Positions 34,056-43,191 of a DNA stretch of 64,000 nucleotides are shown one piece after another. Source of the stretch: Pseudonocardiales bacterium. Lineage in GTDB: Bacteria; Actinomycetota; Actinomycetes; Mycobacteriales; Pseudonocardiaceae. Where the stretch lies: the NCBI GenBank assembly GCA_023252195.1, contig JAHEXI010000003.1, positions 248,001-312,000 on the forward strand. Direction: 5' to 3'. Each line of letters starts with the position of its first letter. The stretch's first letter is position 1. The notes under the pieces were generated by a model. It saw nothing but the letters and a program-made list of their open reading frames with translations, was not told the origin of the DNA and did not search any database. Made by a program: the position numbers and the translations under genes.

Positions 34056-35111
34056 ATGCGCCGCACCATCGAGTGGATCGACGGACACGTCGATGTGGTT
34101 GACCAGACCGCGCTGCCGCAACAGCGGCGAGTCGCTTTACACACTGTGAGCGACGTGGTGGACGCGATCCATCGGTTGGTCGTGCGTGGCGCGCCCGCGC
34201 TGGGCGCGATGGGCGCTTTAGGCGTTGCGCTCGCCGCGGCGCGATCGGCGGAGCAGGGCTACGATCCCGAAGCCGTGCGGGCCGACGCCCGTCGCATCGC
34301 CGTCGCCCGCCCCACCGCGGCGCATCTGAGGTGGGCGGTGCAGCAGGTGCTGCCCGCGGTGTCCCACGGTCCCGCCGCGGTGCTGGATGCCGCGGCCGCA
34401 CTGGTGGAGGCCGATGTTCGGGCCTGTGCCACGTTGTCTCGGCTCGGCGCCGCCCTCCTGCGCAGCTATGTTGGCGACCGTCCGATGGTGCTGCACACGC
34501 ACTGCAACGCGGGCGCCCTGGCCTGCGTGGAATGGGGTACCGCGCTCGGTATCGTTCGGGCCCTGCACGCCGACTCGTTGATCTCGATGGTGGTCGTCGG
34601 CGAGACTCGCCCGCTGCTGCAGGGCACTCGGATCACCGCCTTCGAACTCGCCCAGCTGGGGGTGCCGCATCAGATCATGATCGACGCCGCCGGACCGGGT
34701 CTGATCGCCAGTGGACAGGTAGACGCGGTCATCGTCGGAGCGGACCGGATCGCGGCCAACTACGATGTGGTGAACAAGGTGGGGACCTACCCGCTCGCGC
34801 TGGCCGCGGCCAGGGCCGGTATCCCCTTCGTGGTAGCCGCCCCGACCGCCACCATCGACCCGGACACGCCCACCGGCGCTGACGTGACTATCGAGTACCG
34901 GGATCCCGATGAGGTGCTGCTGGTGGGGGGTTGGCGGATGGCGCCGGCCGAGTCCACCGCGTTCAACCCGGCCTTCGATGTGACCCCTGCCGACCTGGTC
35001 ACCGCCATCGTCACCGAGTCTCGGGTGATCGAGCCGTCTCGAGTGGCCGAACCCGCGGGCGTGGTGCAACCGGTGACAGTCCCAGCAATGCGGCTGGTCG
35101 GTGCTTACTGA
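34056..35111 (+). CDS. mtnA: S-methyl-5-thioribose-1-phosphate isomerase MtnA
   Basis: The 351-residue protein isomerises methylthioribose-1-phosphate to methylthioribulose-1-phosphate in methionine salvage. Diagnostic features are RGAPALGAMGALGVALAAAR, HTHCNAGALACVEWGTALG with the catalytic Cys, DSLISMVVVGETRPLLQGTR and VIVGADRIAANYDVVNKVGT with the catalytic Asp. ATG 34056 is chosen over an upstream frame to 34005 because MRRTIEWIDG fits the family N terminus. No other salvage genes flank it. Confidence 0.93.
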   Translation: MRRTIEWIDGHVDVVDQTALPQQRRVALHTVSDVVDAIHRLVVRGAPALGAMGALGVALAAARSAEQGYDPEAVRADARRIAVARPTAAHLRWAVQQVLPAVSHGPAAVLDAAAALVEADVRACATLSRLGAALLRSYVGDRPMVLHTHCNAGALACVEWGTALGIVRALHADSLISMVVVGETRPLLQGTRITAFELAQLGVPHQIMIDAAGPGLIASGQVDAVIVGADRIAANYDVVNKVGTYPLALAAARAGIPFVVAAPTATIDPDTPTGADVTIEYRDPDEVLLVGGWRMAPAESTAFNPAFDVTPADLVTAIVTESRVIEPSRVAEPAGVVQPVTVPAMRLVGAY

Positions 35112-35119
35112 CTTGCCGT

Positions 35120-35671
35120 TCAGTCTCCGGCAGCCGGACCGGAGACACTGACAGGACCGACCACGAACGCCAGTTGACCGACGTCCATGGTGGGTAGTTT
35201 GAAGACGCACTGGTAGGTGTAACCCTCACCAGGCACGAGCTTCTTGCGTACCGAAGTCATGGTCATCGGGACGGTTGTGTCGTTGAAACGCGGATCCTGT
35301 GGTCCCAGGGCACCGGTGTCGACAGTGATCGGGATGCCACTGGTGTTGGCCAGCGCGATGGTGAACCGCACTCCGCCGTGGACTTTTTCCGGGCGCAGGA
35401 CAGTCACCGACATCCCGACGGCGTCGGTGGCGGGTGCGGCGAACGCGACCGGATCGACCAGAGGTGCGACCTCCGATGGTCGCGGCGACGGGGTGTGGGA
35501 TGATGCAACGTGAGCCGATGCCCTCGGGTGCGGGGTCGGCTGGTGAACTGACGACGTTGCGCTGGCTAAGGTCACACCGCCGACCCCGAGCGCAGCCCCC
35601 ACCGCGACCGACGCCATAACTGGCAGCCATCCGACTGGCGACGGTCTACGATGGCGTGGTGCAGTAGTCAC
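35120..35671 (-). CDS. Secreted or membrane-anchored protein of unknown function
   Basis: The 183-residue product starts at GTG 35671. A basic N terminus is followed by a hydrophobic segment (VGWLPVMASVAVGAALGVGG), then a Pro/His/Ser-rich stalk. A beta-rich domain comes last (VTVLRPEKVHGGVRFTIALA, then GYTYQCVFKLPTMDVGQLAF). The domain resembles DUF4352-type immunoglobulin-like folds by pattern only. It is convergent with mtnA, ending 9 bp from it. Function is unknown. Confidence 0.65.
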   Translation of the reverse strand: MTTAPRHRRPSPVGWLPVMASVAVGAALGVGGVTLASATSSVHQPTPHPRASAHVASSHTPSPRPSEVAPLVDPVAFAAPATDAVGMSVTVLRPEKVHGGVRFTIALANTSGIPITVDTGALGPQDPRFNDTTVPMTMTSVRKKLVPGEGYTYQCVFKLPTMDVGQLAFVVGPVSVSGPAAGD

Positions 35672-35748
35672 GACTCCCCCGTCGCAACAGCCTGTCGATA
35701 ATCAATCCACGGTACGGCGGCGGCGCGCAGATGTATAGAGCCTCACCC

Positions 35749-36372
35749 TCAGTGCCCACCCGAGATCCACTCCGCGACGTGCTCGGCCTCGTTGCCGATG
35801 GTCGTGGAGTCGCCGTGGCCGGTCCGCACCTCCGTCGCGGCGGGCAGCGTGAGTAACCGGCTCCGGATCGAGGCGACGATTTCATCGAAGTTTGAGTAGG
35901 ACCGACCGGTGGCGCCCGGGCCGCCTTGGAACAGCGTGTCCCCGCTGAACACCACGCCCAGGTCGGGGGCGTACAGGCAACACGAGCCGGGGGAGTGCCC
36001 GGGGGTATGTAATACCCGCAGTGCGGTACCCGCGACGGGCAGCACGTCGCCGTCGACGAGCTCGGCGTCCGGTGGCGGTGTGTCGGGGTGCGCGAGCCGC
36101 CACAGCACATGCTCTTGGGGATGCAACAGCACCGGTGCAGCGAGGATGCGAGACAGCTCCGGCGCGGCGTTGACGTGATCATCATGGGCGTGCGTGCACA
36201 CGATGGCCAGTACCCGTCGGTCGCCGACGGCCGCGGCGATCGCTTCGGCGTCGTGCGCCGCGTCAACGACGATCACCTCGCGCTCATCACCGATCAGCCA
36301 AACGTTGTTGTCAACCGCCCAGGTGCCGCCGTCCAGGCTGAAGGTGCCCGACGTGACCACCCGCTCCAGCAC
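35749..36372 (-). CDS. MBL-fold metallohydrolase next to mscR
   Basis: About 207 residues with metallo-beta-lactamase motifs: CTHAHDDHVNAAPELSRI (HxHxDH), HTPGHSPGSCCLYAPDLGVV, FSGDTLFQGGPGATGRS and the final His in TGHGDST. Two metals would be bound. GTG 36372 has GGGAG 5 bp upstream. It lies directly downstream of the mycothiol-dependent formaldehyde dehydrogenase gene, a pairing seen in M. tuberculosis (Rv2259/Rv2260). It may hydrolyse the S-formylmycothiol product; this is inference from context. Confidence 0.82.
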   Translation of the reverse strand: MLERVVTSGTFSLDGGTWAVDNNVWLIGDEREVIVVDAAHDAEAIAAAVGDRRVLAIVCTHAHDDHVNAAPELSRILAAPVLLHPQEHVLWRLAHPDTPPPDAELVDGDVLPVAGTALRVLHTPGHSPGSCCLYAPDLGVVFSGDTLFQGGPGATGRSYSNFDEIVASIRSRLLTLPAATEVRTGHGDSTTIGNEAEHVAEWISGGH

Positions 36373-36389
36373 CTGCGCTCCCTTCGGGA

Positions 36390-36443
36390 GCAGCTCGTGA
36401 GTGCGTAACAGTGTTAGAACACTGTTACGCACTCACGAGCTGC
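36390..36443. repeat. 26-bp perfect inverted repeat at the mscR stop
   Basis: GCAGCTCGTGAGTGCGTAAC begins a 26-bp arm followed by AG and the exact reverse complement. The mscR stop codon lies inside the second arm. The hairpin separates mscR from its MBL-fold partner, so it may reduce read-through or shield the mscR mRNA end. The core is shared with 19084-19127. Confidence 0.88.
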
Positions 36444-37530
36444 GTAGCAGCATGACGCTGCGCAGTACCTCGCCGCGCTCCATCTTCTCGAAGGCGGCTT
36501 CCACCTCGTCCAGAGTGATCGTTTCGGAGACGAACTTCTCCAGCGGTAGCCGTCCCTGCAGGTGCAGGTCGACCAGCATCGGGAAGTCTCGCTCGGGTAG
36601 GCAATCGCCATACCACGACGACTTCAGCGATCCGCCTCGGCCAAAGATCTCCAGCAGGGGGATCTCCGGCACCATCAGATCCGGCGTCGGCACCCCGACC
36701 AGGACCACGGTGCCGGCGAAGTCGCGGGCGAAGAATGCCTGTCGCCAGGTTTCCGGGCGACCCACCGCGTCGATCACGACGTCGGCCCCGAAGCCTCCGG
36801 TGTAGGACCGCACCGCCTCGGCGACGTCGGACTCCCGGGCGTTGACCGTGTGCGTCGCGCCGAAGTCGGTGGCCCACCGTAGTTTGCCGGGGTCGACGTC
36901 GACGCCGATGATCGTGGTCGCACCCGCTAGTGCGGCCCCGGCGATGGCCGCATTGCCGACGCCTCCGCAGCCGATCACCGCCACCGAGTCGCCGCGGGTG
37001 ATGCCGCCGGTGTTGATCGCCGCACCGAGCCCGGCCATCACTCCGCAGCCGAGCAGCCCGGCGATCTCGGGCGCGATCGCCGGGCTGACCTTGGTGCACT
37101 GACCGCTGTGAACCAGCGTCTTCTCGACGAACGCGCCGATGCCCAACGCGGGCGCCAGCGCGGTGCCGTCGGACAAGGTCATCGATTGTGCGGCGTTGTG
37201 GGTGTCGAAGCAGTACCAGGGCTTGCCTCGCCGGCACGCCCGGCAGCGGCCGCATACCGCACGCCAGTTGAGGATGACGAAGTCACCGGGCGCCACGGTG
37301 TCGACCCCGTCACCGACGGCTTCCACCACGCCAGCGGCCTCGTGGCCCAGGAGGAAGGGGAACTCGTCGTTGATCCCGCCTTGCCGGTAGTGCAGGTCGG
37401 TGCGGCACACGCCGCACGCCTGCACCGCGACCAATGCCTCACCCGGGCCAGGGTCCGGGACCAGCACCGTTTCTACCGTGACCGGTGCACCCTTGCTCAG
37501 CGCCACCACGCCACGGACCTCGTGGATCAC
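36433..37530 (-). CDS. mscR: S-(hydroxymethyl)mycothiol dehydrogenase MscR
   Basis: The 365-residue zinc alcohol dehydrogenase oxidises S-hydroxymethyl-mycothiol formed from formaldehyde and also acts as an S-nitrosomycothiol reductase. It has the catalytic zinc motif [14 protein letters not shown], the [15 protein letters not shown] motif, the structural zinc Cys cluster [15 protein letters not shown] and a Rossmann motif [14 protein letters not shown]. The C terminus ends in the palindrome at 36390-36443. It supports a mycothiol-producing actinobacterium. The MBL-fold gene follows. Confidence 0.93.
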   Translation of the reverse strand: MIHEVRGVVALSKGAPVTVETVLVPDPGPGEALVAVQACGVCRTDLHYRQGGINDEFPFLLGHEAAGVVEAVGDGVDTVAPGDFVILNWRAVCGRCRACRRGKPWYCFDTHNAAQSMTLSDGTALAPALGIGAFVEKTLVHSGQCTKVSPAIAPEIAGLLGCGVMAGLGAAINTGGITRGDSVAVIGCGGVGNAAIAGAALAGATTIIGVDVDPGKLRWATDFGATHTVNARESDVAEAVRSYTGGFGADVVIDAVGRPETWRQAFFARDFAGTVVLVGVPTPDLMVPEIPLLEIFGRGGSLKSSWYGDCLPERDFPMLVDLHLQGRLPLEKFVSETITLDEVEAAFEKMERGEVLRSVMLLRSS

Positions 37531-37544
37531 GGCGACCTCCGTGC

Positions 37545-38006
37545 TCAGCGCGCCCTGCGCGCCCGGCGCTTGGCGGCGATCCTCTTAGCGATCTTCCTCG
37601 CGCGCTTGCTCCGTTTGCCGCGGGGAGCGGTGGCCGCCAGCAACAGCCCACCGAGCAGACCGCAGTTGGACAGGAAACGCTCTTGGCGGCCCTTGCGGGC
37701 GTCCGGGGAACCGCCGGAGCCGAACGGCTGCTCGGCCAGGGTGGTCGGGATCAGGTCCACGGCGAGAACGGTCGCGGCGAGCCGCGGGGCCCATCCCAGA
37801 CCCATCAGCAACCCAGCGGCAATCTTCGTGGCAGCACCTGCTTGCACCACCAACGCCGGGCTGACGGGTGCGGGCAGTACTCCCTGCCCCTTAGCCAGTA
37901 GCGGGGTGACCGCCTCGATCTTTGGCTTCGGGTTCATCAGAGTTTCCACACCATTGGCGACGGACACGGCGGCAAGCAGCGGGCGGGCAACGCGGCTAAG
38001 CAACAC
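37545..38006 (-). CDS. DoxX-family membrane protein with basic tail
   Basis: About 153 residues with three or four hydrophobic segments and the DoxX-like pattern: [58 protein letters not shown]. The last ~20 residues are almost all Lys/Arg/Ala (RAKKI-like, ending AKRRARRAR), unusual for the family. GTG 38006 is preceded by GAGGAG. It lies 14 bp upstream of the mscR start, so a shared transcript is likely. Role is unknown; DoxX proteins are often linked to redox or thiol stress. Confidence 0.72.
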   Translation of the reverse strand: MLLSRVARPLLAAVSVANGVETLMNPKPKIEAVTPLLAKGQGVLPAPVSPALVVQAGAATKIAAGLLMGLGWAPRLAATVLAVDLIPTTLAEQPFGSGGSPDARKGRQERFLSNCGLLGGLLLAATAPRGKRSKRARKIAKRIAAKRRARRAR

Positions 38007-38151
38007 GGCGGCTCCTCTCTGAGCTGTTCGCTTTCGCACCGTAGTCGCTCTGCGCCGTCAGAAGCGTGAAGCCACCCATCCGGGGCACGTCGGGTGGCAG
38101 GGATTCCTGACACCTGACACCGTTGTCCACTCACGAGGCTGGAGGGCCAGC

Positions 38152-39177
38152 GTGACGCAACCCCGGGATCCTGTCGCGGACCTACGGCGGATCGCCTTTC
38201 TGCTCGAGCGCGCCGCCGCGCAGACCTACCGGGTTCGGGCCTTCCGGACGGCCGCGTCGGTGCTTTCGGCGCGCGACGACGTGGCCCAGCGCGCCAGCGC
38301 CGGCGCCCTGACCGCATTGAGCGGCGTCGGTGAGGTCACGGCCCGCTGCGTCACCGAATCCCTCGCCGGGCAGGAGCCGGAATACCTGCGCCGGCTGGAG
38401 ACGGAGCTGACCGGCCCAACTGATGCGAGTGCGGCCGGTGCGGCGCTGCGGGCGGCACTACGCGGCGATTGCCACACGCATTCCGACTGGTCCGACGGCG
38501 GCTCACCCATTGAGGAGATGGCGGTCACTGCCCGTGACCTCGGCCACCAATATCTTGTCCTGACCGACCATTCACCGCGGCTCACCGTGGCCAACGGGCT
38601 ATCACCGGAGCGGCTACGCCGCCAGCTGGAGGTCGTCGCCGGGTTCAACGAGACGCTCGCCCCGTTTCGCATCCTCACTGGGATCGAGGTCGACATCCTC
38701 GCCGACGGTGCGCTGGATCAGACCGAAGAGTTACTAGCACTACTAGATGTTGTGGTCGCCTCAGTGCACTCGCAACTGCGGATGCCGGCCGCGGAGATGA
38801 CCAAGCGGATGCTCCGGGCGGTGGCCAACCCGCACGTCGACGTGCTCGGGCACTGCACCGGCCGGTTGGTCGCCGGTTCTCGGCAACGCCCCGAGTCGCA
38901 GTTCGATCCCGATGCGGTCTTCGCGGCCTGCGCCGAGCATGGCGTCGCGGTGGAAGTCAACTGCCGTCCGGAGCGGCTGGACCCGCCGAAACGGCTACTG
39001 CGGCTCGCGGTGGCAGCGGGCTGCCTGTTCGCCATCGACTCCGACGCGCACGCCCCTGGACAGCTCGACTGGCTGCCCTACGGCTGCGAACGCGCCCTCG
39101 CCTGCGCGGTGCCCGCCGAGCGGGTGGTGAACACCTGGTACGCCGACGACTTGCGAGCTTGGACGGCGTCTCGGTAA
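38152..39177 (+). CDS. PHP-domain phosphoesterase with helix-hairpin-helix N terminus
   Basis: The 341-residue protein has an N-terminal helix-hairpin-helix-like region (LRRIAFLLERAAAQTYRVRA, then LTALSGVGEVTARCV), as in DNA polymerase X. The PHP metal-binding domain follows: GDCHTHSDWSDGGSP, VLTDHSPRL, GIEVDIL, SVHSQLR, GHCTGR and IDSDAHAPGQL. No polymerase catalytic domain is present. It resembles the C-terminal half of bacterial PolX, so a DNA-repair 3'-phosphoesterase or nuclease activity is a reasonable inference. Confidence 0.82.
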   Translation: MTQPRDPVADLRRIAFLLERAAAQTYRVRAFRTAASVLSARDDVAQRASAGALTALSGVGEVTARCVTESLAGQEPEYLRRLETELTGPTDASAAGAALRAALRGDCHTHSDWSDGGSPIEEMAVTARDLGHQYLVLTDHSPRLTVANGLSPERLRRQLEVVAGFNETLAPFRILTGIEVDILADGALDQTEELLALLDVVVASVHSQLRMPAAEMTKRMLRAVANPHVDVLGHCTGRLVAGSRQRPESQFDPDAVFAACAEHGVAVEVNCRPERLDPPKRLLRLAVAAGCLFAIDSDAHAPGQLDWLPYGCERALACAVPAERVVNTWYADDLRAWTASR

Positions 39178-39183
39178 GCGGGA

Positions 39184-40536
39184 TCAGCGGCGCAGCGCCG
39201 TCGCGGCGGCGAGGAGCAGCGCCGCCCGGTCCGCGATTTTGATGCGGGTACGTCCTGCCGCGGCTCCCAGCGCCTGCTCGGCAGCGTCGATGGCCTCCCA
39301 GCCGGCCCAGCTGACCACCCCAACACCCCGCTGGTTGAGCTGCTCAATGATCGCGTCGGGGTCCCGGTGGGATGCGCGGGGCAGCGCGTCGAGGTCATCG
39401 AGCAGCTGCTCCACGGTCTCCTTGGCGTCGCCTTTGTTGGTTCCGATCACCCCGGTGGGTCCGCGCTTGATCCAGCCGACCACGTATTCGCCGATGACGA
39501 CTGAACCGTTGTGCTGCACCCGGCCCGCCACGTTCGGGATCACCCCGGATCGCTCGTCGAACGGCACGCCGGGCAACGGCAGCCCGCGGTATCCCACCGA
39601 GCGCAGCAACAGCTGGGCGGGCAGGGTCTCCGTTATGCCAGTGCCTGTGACGCCGCCGCAGCCATCGAGCTCGTTGCGCTCACACCGCACCGCTTCCACC
39701 CGGCCGGAACCGAGCACAGCCACCGGGGCGAGCAGGAACCGCAGGTGGATCCGCCGAGCCCGGCCCTGCTGGATGCGGGTAGACCATTCCTGCAATGTAT
39801 CGACGTTGCGTCGGACGGCCTTGTTGTTTTCCACCAGCTCCTTGCCGGCCTGATCAAGCACCAGTTCGGCAGGGTCTACCACCACATCGGCATGAGCCTG
39901 TTCACCCAGCTCGCGCAGCTCCTTGGTGGTGAATTTCGCCTGCGCCGGCCCACGCCTGCCAATAATATAAATGTCGCTGACGGCACTCGCGTCGAGCACT
40001 TTGAGCACATGATCGGGCATGTCGGTGATGTCCAGCTCGCCAGCCGTCTTCGCCAGAATGCGCGCGACGTCCACCGCGACGTTGCCTACCCCGACCACCA
40101 CGGCGCTACGCGCATGCAAAGTGAACGCATCCACTGCCGCGTCAGGGTGGCCGCAGTACCAGGCCACGAATTCGGTGGCCGAGAAGCTGCCCGGCAGTTC
40201 TTCGCCGGGAATGGATAGTCGACGGTCGACCGGCGACCCGGTTGCGTATATCACCGCGTCGTAGTATTCCCGCAACTCCGCCACGCTGATACCGGAACCG
40301 AGCTCGATCCCGCCGAGAAACCGCACGGTGGGCCGCTCGAGGATCTTGCGCAGCGTGATCTCCAGCGACTTCATCTTCAGATGGTCCGGTGCCACGCCAT
40401 AACGCAACAGCCCGTAAGGGCATGGCAGCCGATCTATGACATCGACGGACACCGCATCGTGCTTGCTTAGCTCATCGGCCGCATACAGTCCGGCAGGACC
40501 GGATCCGATCACCGCCACCCGAACCGATCCGGACAC
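39184..40536 (-). CDS. fprA: Ferredoxin/adrenodoxin-type NADP reductase (FprA family)
   Basis: About 450 residues. FAD-binding VAVIGSGPAGLYAADELSKH is at the N terminus, followed by DRLPCPYGLLRYGVAPDHLK, the NADPH-binding VVVGVGNVAVDVARILAK and GWIKRGPTGVIGTNKGDAKE. This matches adrenodoxin-reductase-like FprA/FprB of mycobacteria, which passes electrons from NADPH to ferredoxins. GTG 40536 has AGGAGG 8 bp upstream. It faces the PHP gene with a 6-bp gap. Its ferredoxin partner is not evident nearby. Confidence 0.9.
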   Translation of the reverse strand: MSGSVRVAVIGSGPAGLYAADELSKHDAVSVDVIDRLPCPYGLLRYGVAPDHLKMKSLEITLRKILERPTVRFLGGIELGSGISVAELREYYDAVIYATGSPVDRRLSIPGEELPGSFSATEFVAWYCGHPDAAVDAFTLHARSAVVVGVGNVAVDVARILAKTAGELDITDMPDHVLKVLDASAVSDIYIIGRRGPAQAKFTTKELRELGEQAHADVVVDPAELVLDQAGKELVENNKAVRRNVDTLQEWSTRIQQGRARRIHLRFLLAPVAVLGSGRVEAVRCERNELDGCGGVTGTGITETLPAQLLLRSVGYRGLPLPGVPFDERSGVIPNVAGRVQHNGSVVIGEYVVGWIKRGPTGVIGTNKGDAKETVEQLLDDLDALPRASHRDPDAIIEQLNQRGVGVVSWAGWEAIDAAEQALGAAAGRTRIKIADRAALLLAAATALRR

Positions 40537-40608
40537 GGCTGATGCACCTCCTGCGCACTGAAAACTTCGTTCCAACTTCGTCTACAAGCATCGCTAGCGC
40601 GTTCGACG

Positions 40609-41370
40609 CTACGCCACCACTCTGACGAAGCGCCGCAATGCCGCGACGGTCAGTCCGTCAGCCAATTGCGGATCGCCCCGGAGTACCGAGACTCCACCAG
40701 GCCGGGCCAGGTCATCGAGCACTGCCACGGCACCCGACATGTCCTGATCACGGGTGTACCCGTTGACCACCGCCACACACCGCAGCCCCGCAGAGACTGC
40801 GGCTTGAACGCCGTTGGCAGAGTCCTCCACGGCTACTGCGTCGGCGGCGGTCAGGTTCAGGCGGACCAGCGTCTCCAGATAGACGGCCGGGTCGGGCTTG
40901 AGGTCAGTAACGTCTGATCCGGTGACGACGACGTCAAATGCATCGATACCGAACAGTATGTCGAGCAGCGGCCGCACCCAGTCGGAGGTGCCGGTCGTCG
41001 CGATCGCTACGGCCACCCCCTCGGTGCGCAGTGCGTTGATCAACTCGGCAGTGCCCGGCCGTTCCTGCATCGCGCCGGTGCGGACCAGCGCGACAAATCG
41101 GCGCGTTTTGTCCGCGTGCAGTTTCGCCGCCAGCTCAGCAGCTTCGGTGGGGGAGTGCCCGTGGGATTGGAGGTAGCGTTCGATGCGCCGGCGACCACCG
41201 GTCGTGGCCAGCAGCGCACCGTATTCCTCGACGCTCCAGCGGTAGCCCAGACCGGCCGCCTCGAAGGCTGCATTGAACGCCACCCGATGCCCGTCTCGCT
41301 CTGTGTCGGCGAGGGTGCCGTCCACATCGAAGATCACCGCTCGCAGTGGATCCACTCGCTCGATCGACAT
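40609..41370 (-). CDS. HAD-superfamily hydrolase, CbbY/beta-phosphoglucomutase-like
   Basis: The 253-residue enzyme has motif I FDVDGTLADTERDGH, the cap domain, motif II ATTGTS, motif III/IV region SDVTDLKPDPAVYLETL and VEDSANGVQAAVSAGLR. This subfamily is close to CbbY or phosphoglycolate phosphatases. The substrate is probably a sugar phosphate. ATG 41370 is the start. It is the last gene before a stretch containing a degenerate IS element. Confidence 0.85.
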   Translation of the reverse strand: MSIERVDPLRAVIFDVDGTLADTERDGHRVAFNAAFEAAGLGYRWSVEEYGALLATTGGRRRIERYLQSHGHSPTEAAELAAKLHADKTRRFVALVRTGAMQERPGTAELINALRTEGVAVAIATTGTSDWVRPLLDILFGIDAFDVVVTGSDVTDLKPDPAVYLETLVRLNLTAADAVAVEDSANGVQAAVSAGLRCVAVVNGYTRDQDMSGAVAVLDDLARPGGVSVLRGDPQLADGLTVAALRRFVRVVA

Positions 41371-41463
41371 GAGAGTCAGGCTACGACCGCGCCGGGCGCA
41401 CCAGCGTCGGTGCAGCGGGGTGCAACCCCCGCGGATCGCCAGTGATATCCCCGTCGATCCGCG

Positions 41464-42417
41464 CTAGTCAGCCGGTCTCCCGGTCGGTCGAGATCGTCGG
41501 CCACGGGCCCCGTGGAACTCGGACCGGACTGGTTTCGAGTCTCGGGGCCGGCCGGCCGACCGATCCGGGTCCCATTTGGCATCATTTTCCACCAATCGTG
41601 AAGATCGTCTGTGCAGGTCATCGCGCGTGTCAGAAGTCAATTGACGGTCTCCGTGTTTCCCGGCGCTCTCAGCCGCGTTCGGGCCGGGACGTGCATGCCC
41701 GGTCGGCTCGGGGCGGTCCTGCCAGCCGTCGGTGAGGGCGCTCATGGCGTCGATGAGGTTGCGCACCGAGGCGAAGGTTCCCCGGCGGATGGCCTGCTGG
41801 GTGATGATGCCCAGGGAAACCTCGACGAGCTTGAGCCACGGATCAGGCTGACCTGGGGCCAGTCCCGCGGGAGTGCCGGCCGGCCCTGGCCGGTGCAATG
41901 CCGCAGCGCGCTGGGATAGGTTGAGATAGAGCCCGCTGATGTCGCGGACCTGGGCTTGGCGGGTGAGATCAGTACTGAAGGTGAACGTCTCGACGTGATC
42001 CGGCTGGATACCCCACTTTCGCCAGATCCGAGCGACGGTGGCGAACGAGATGCCGAGCTGTTGACCCAATAGTCGGGACGACCAGTGGCTGGCCCCCAGA
42101 TGGGCCGGAGGGCGGCCGCCGTCAGCGAGGGTGGTGGCCACCACCTCGAGCTCATCGACAACCGGTGGGCGGCCGGCGCGGGGAAGATCACCCAGTGCGC
42201 TGATTCCGGCCGCGGCATAGCGGTTACGCCAGTTGATCACAGTCGGGCGGGTGGCTCCGGTCCGGCGGGCGATCTCGGTGTTCGTCAAACCCTCTGCAGA
42301 CATCAGCACTATCCGCGCGCGCTGCACCAGGCTCGGCCGCGCCGAAGCTGAACGGACCAGCGCCTGCAGGCGAGCATGGTCGCCTGCCTGAAGGATCAAC
42401 GGAGCCGCGGTAGCCAT
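41464..42417 (-). pseudogene. IS630-family transposase with deleted catalytic core
   Basis: From ATG 42417 the protein reads as an IS630 transposase N terminus: helix-turn-helix with GLTNTEIARRTGATRPTVIN, then SRLLGQQLGISFATVARIWR and TFSTDLTRQAQVRDISGLYL. The sequence then jumps to WLKLVEVSLGIITQQAIRRG and FASVRNLIDAMSALTDGW, which belong to the far C terminus. The DDE core between them is missing, so the gene is an inactive deletion derivative. The open frame runs on past the normal end (SDTR near 41625) to 41464, and upstream to 42801, without protein character. No terminal inverted repeats were found by eye. Confidence 0.72.
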
Positions 42418-42636
42418 GCCTCCATCCTCTCCCATGTCCAACTGTAAAACAACTATCAACACATAGCTCTGCCTGGGGCATCTGCGGCGGATTTGACCCC
42501 CCTTGGGGGCGCGTAGATCCTCTTGACACCGCCTACCTAATCCGTGTGGACTAGTGCTCCGCGTCACAGGAACATCGACGCGGGCAGCGGGCGACCCCAT
42601 GAGACGCCGGCACGGGAGCGAAAGGGGCCACAGACG

Positions 42637-43041
42637 ATGGCGATCGAATCTGACGGACACAGTCGAGGTAACCCCCGGATCTTTGAGCTGATCGAGAACG
42701 CGCCGAAGACCGGGAAGAGCCCAACTATCTTTGCCTGGCCAGAGGTGGTGGACTGGCTTCGGATAGCCGGTCAGCCGGTACCAGGGCCGTGGCCGCCCCA
42801 CCAGCAGCCGCGACCCAACCCAGAGGACGAAAGCGTCCCGACGGCCGTGGTCGAGCCTGAGCGCCGGGAGTCACCGCGTCGAGCGGCCGCGCCACAACCC
42901 GCTCCGCGTCCGGCGGCTGCGCCACAGCCAGCACCGCGACCGGCGGCTGCGCAGCGCGACGACGACTCCTCTTCGCACCGTGGAGTTGGCTCGCTAGACG
43001 ACAGCCCGCCGCGTCATGGACTCGGGCTGCTGGACTCCTGA
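42637..43041 (+). CDS. Pro/Ala-rich protein of unknown function upstream of coxM
   Basis: The 134-residue product starts at ATG 42637 with AAAGGGG upstream. Residues 1-65 include GNPRIFELIENAPKTGKSP and WPEVVDWLRIAGQPV. After this, APQPAPRPAA is repeated, then a Ser/Asp-rich end (SSSHRGVGSLDDS). There is no membrane span. It precedes coxM by 150 bp on the same strand, so it could be the first gene of the CO dehydrogenase transcript. No function can be named. Confidence 0.5.
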   Translation: MAIESDGHSRGNPRIFELIENAPKTGKSPTIFAWPEVVDWLRIAGQPVPGPWPPHQQPRPNPEDESVPTAVVEPERRESPRRAAAPQPAPRPAAAPQPAPRPAAAQRDDDSSSHRGVGSLDDSPPRHGLGLLDS

Positions 43042-43191
43042 TCCAGTCCTTCAGTGGGCTCGATAAGCGGTTGACTCAAGCGGTTGGCGATAGACAGTCG
43101 TTGTCGTGGCATCCGAATAGGGATACCTGATGGGCGGCCCCAAAGGTGTACAGCTTTTCCGCGGACTGTTCAGGGACTAGGGAGGATCTGG

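Noticed and set aside
41464-42801. Full 445-residue transposase frame
   Set aside because: The first 128 and the last ~50 residues lie outside transposase homology; ATG 42417 has the ribosome site.
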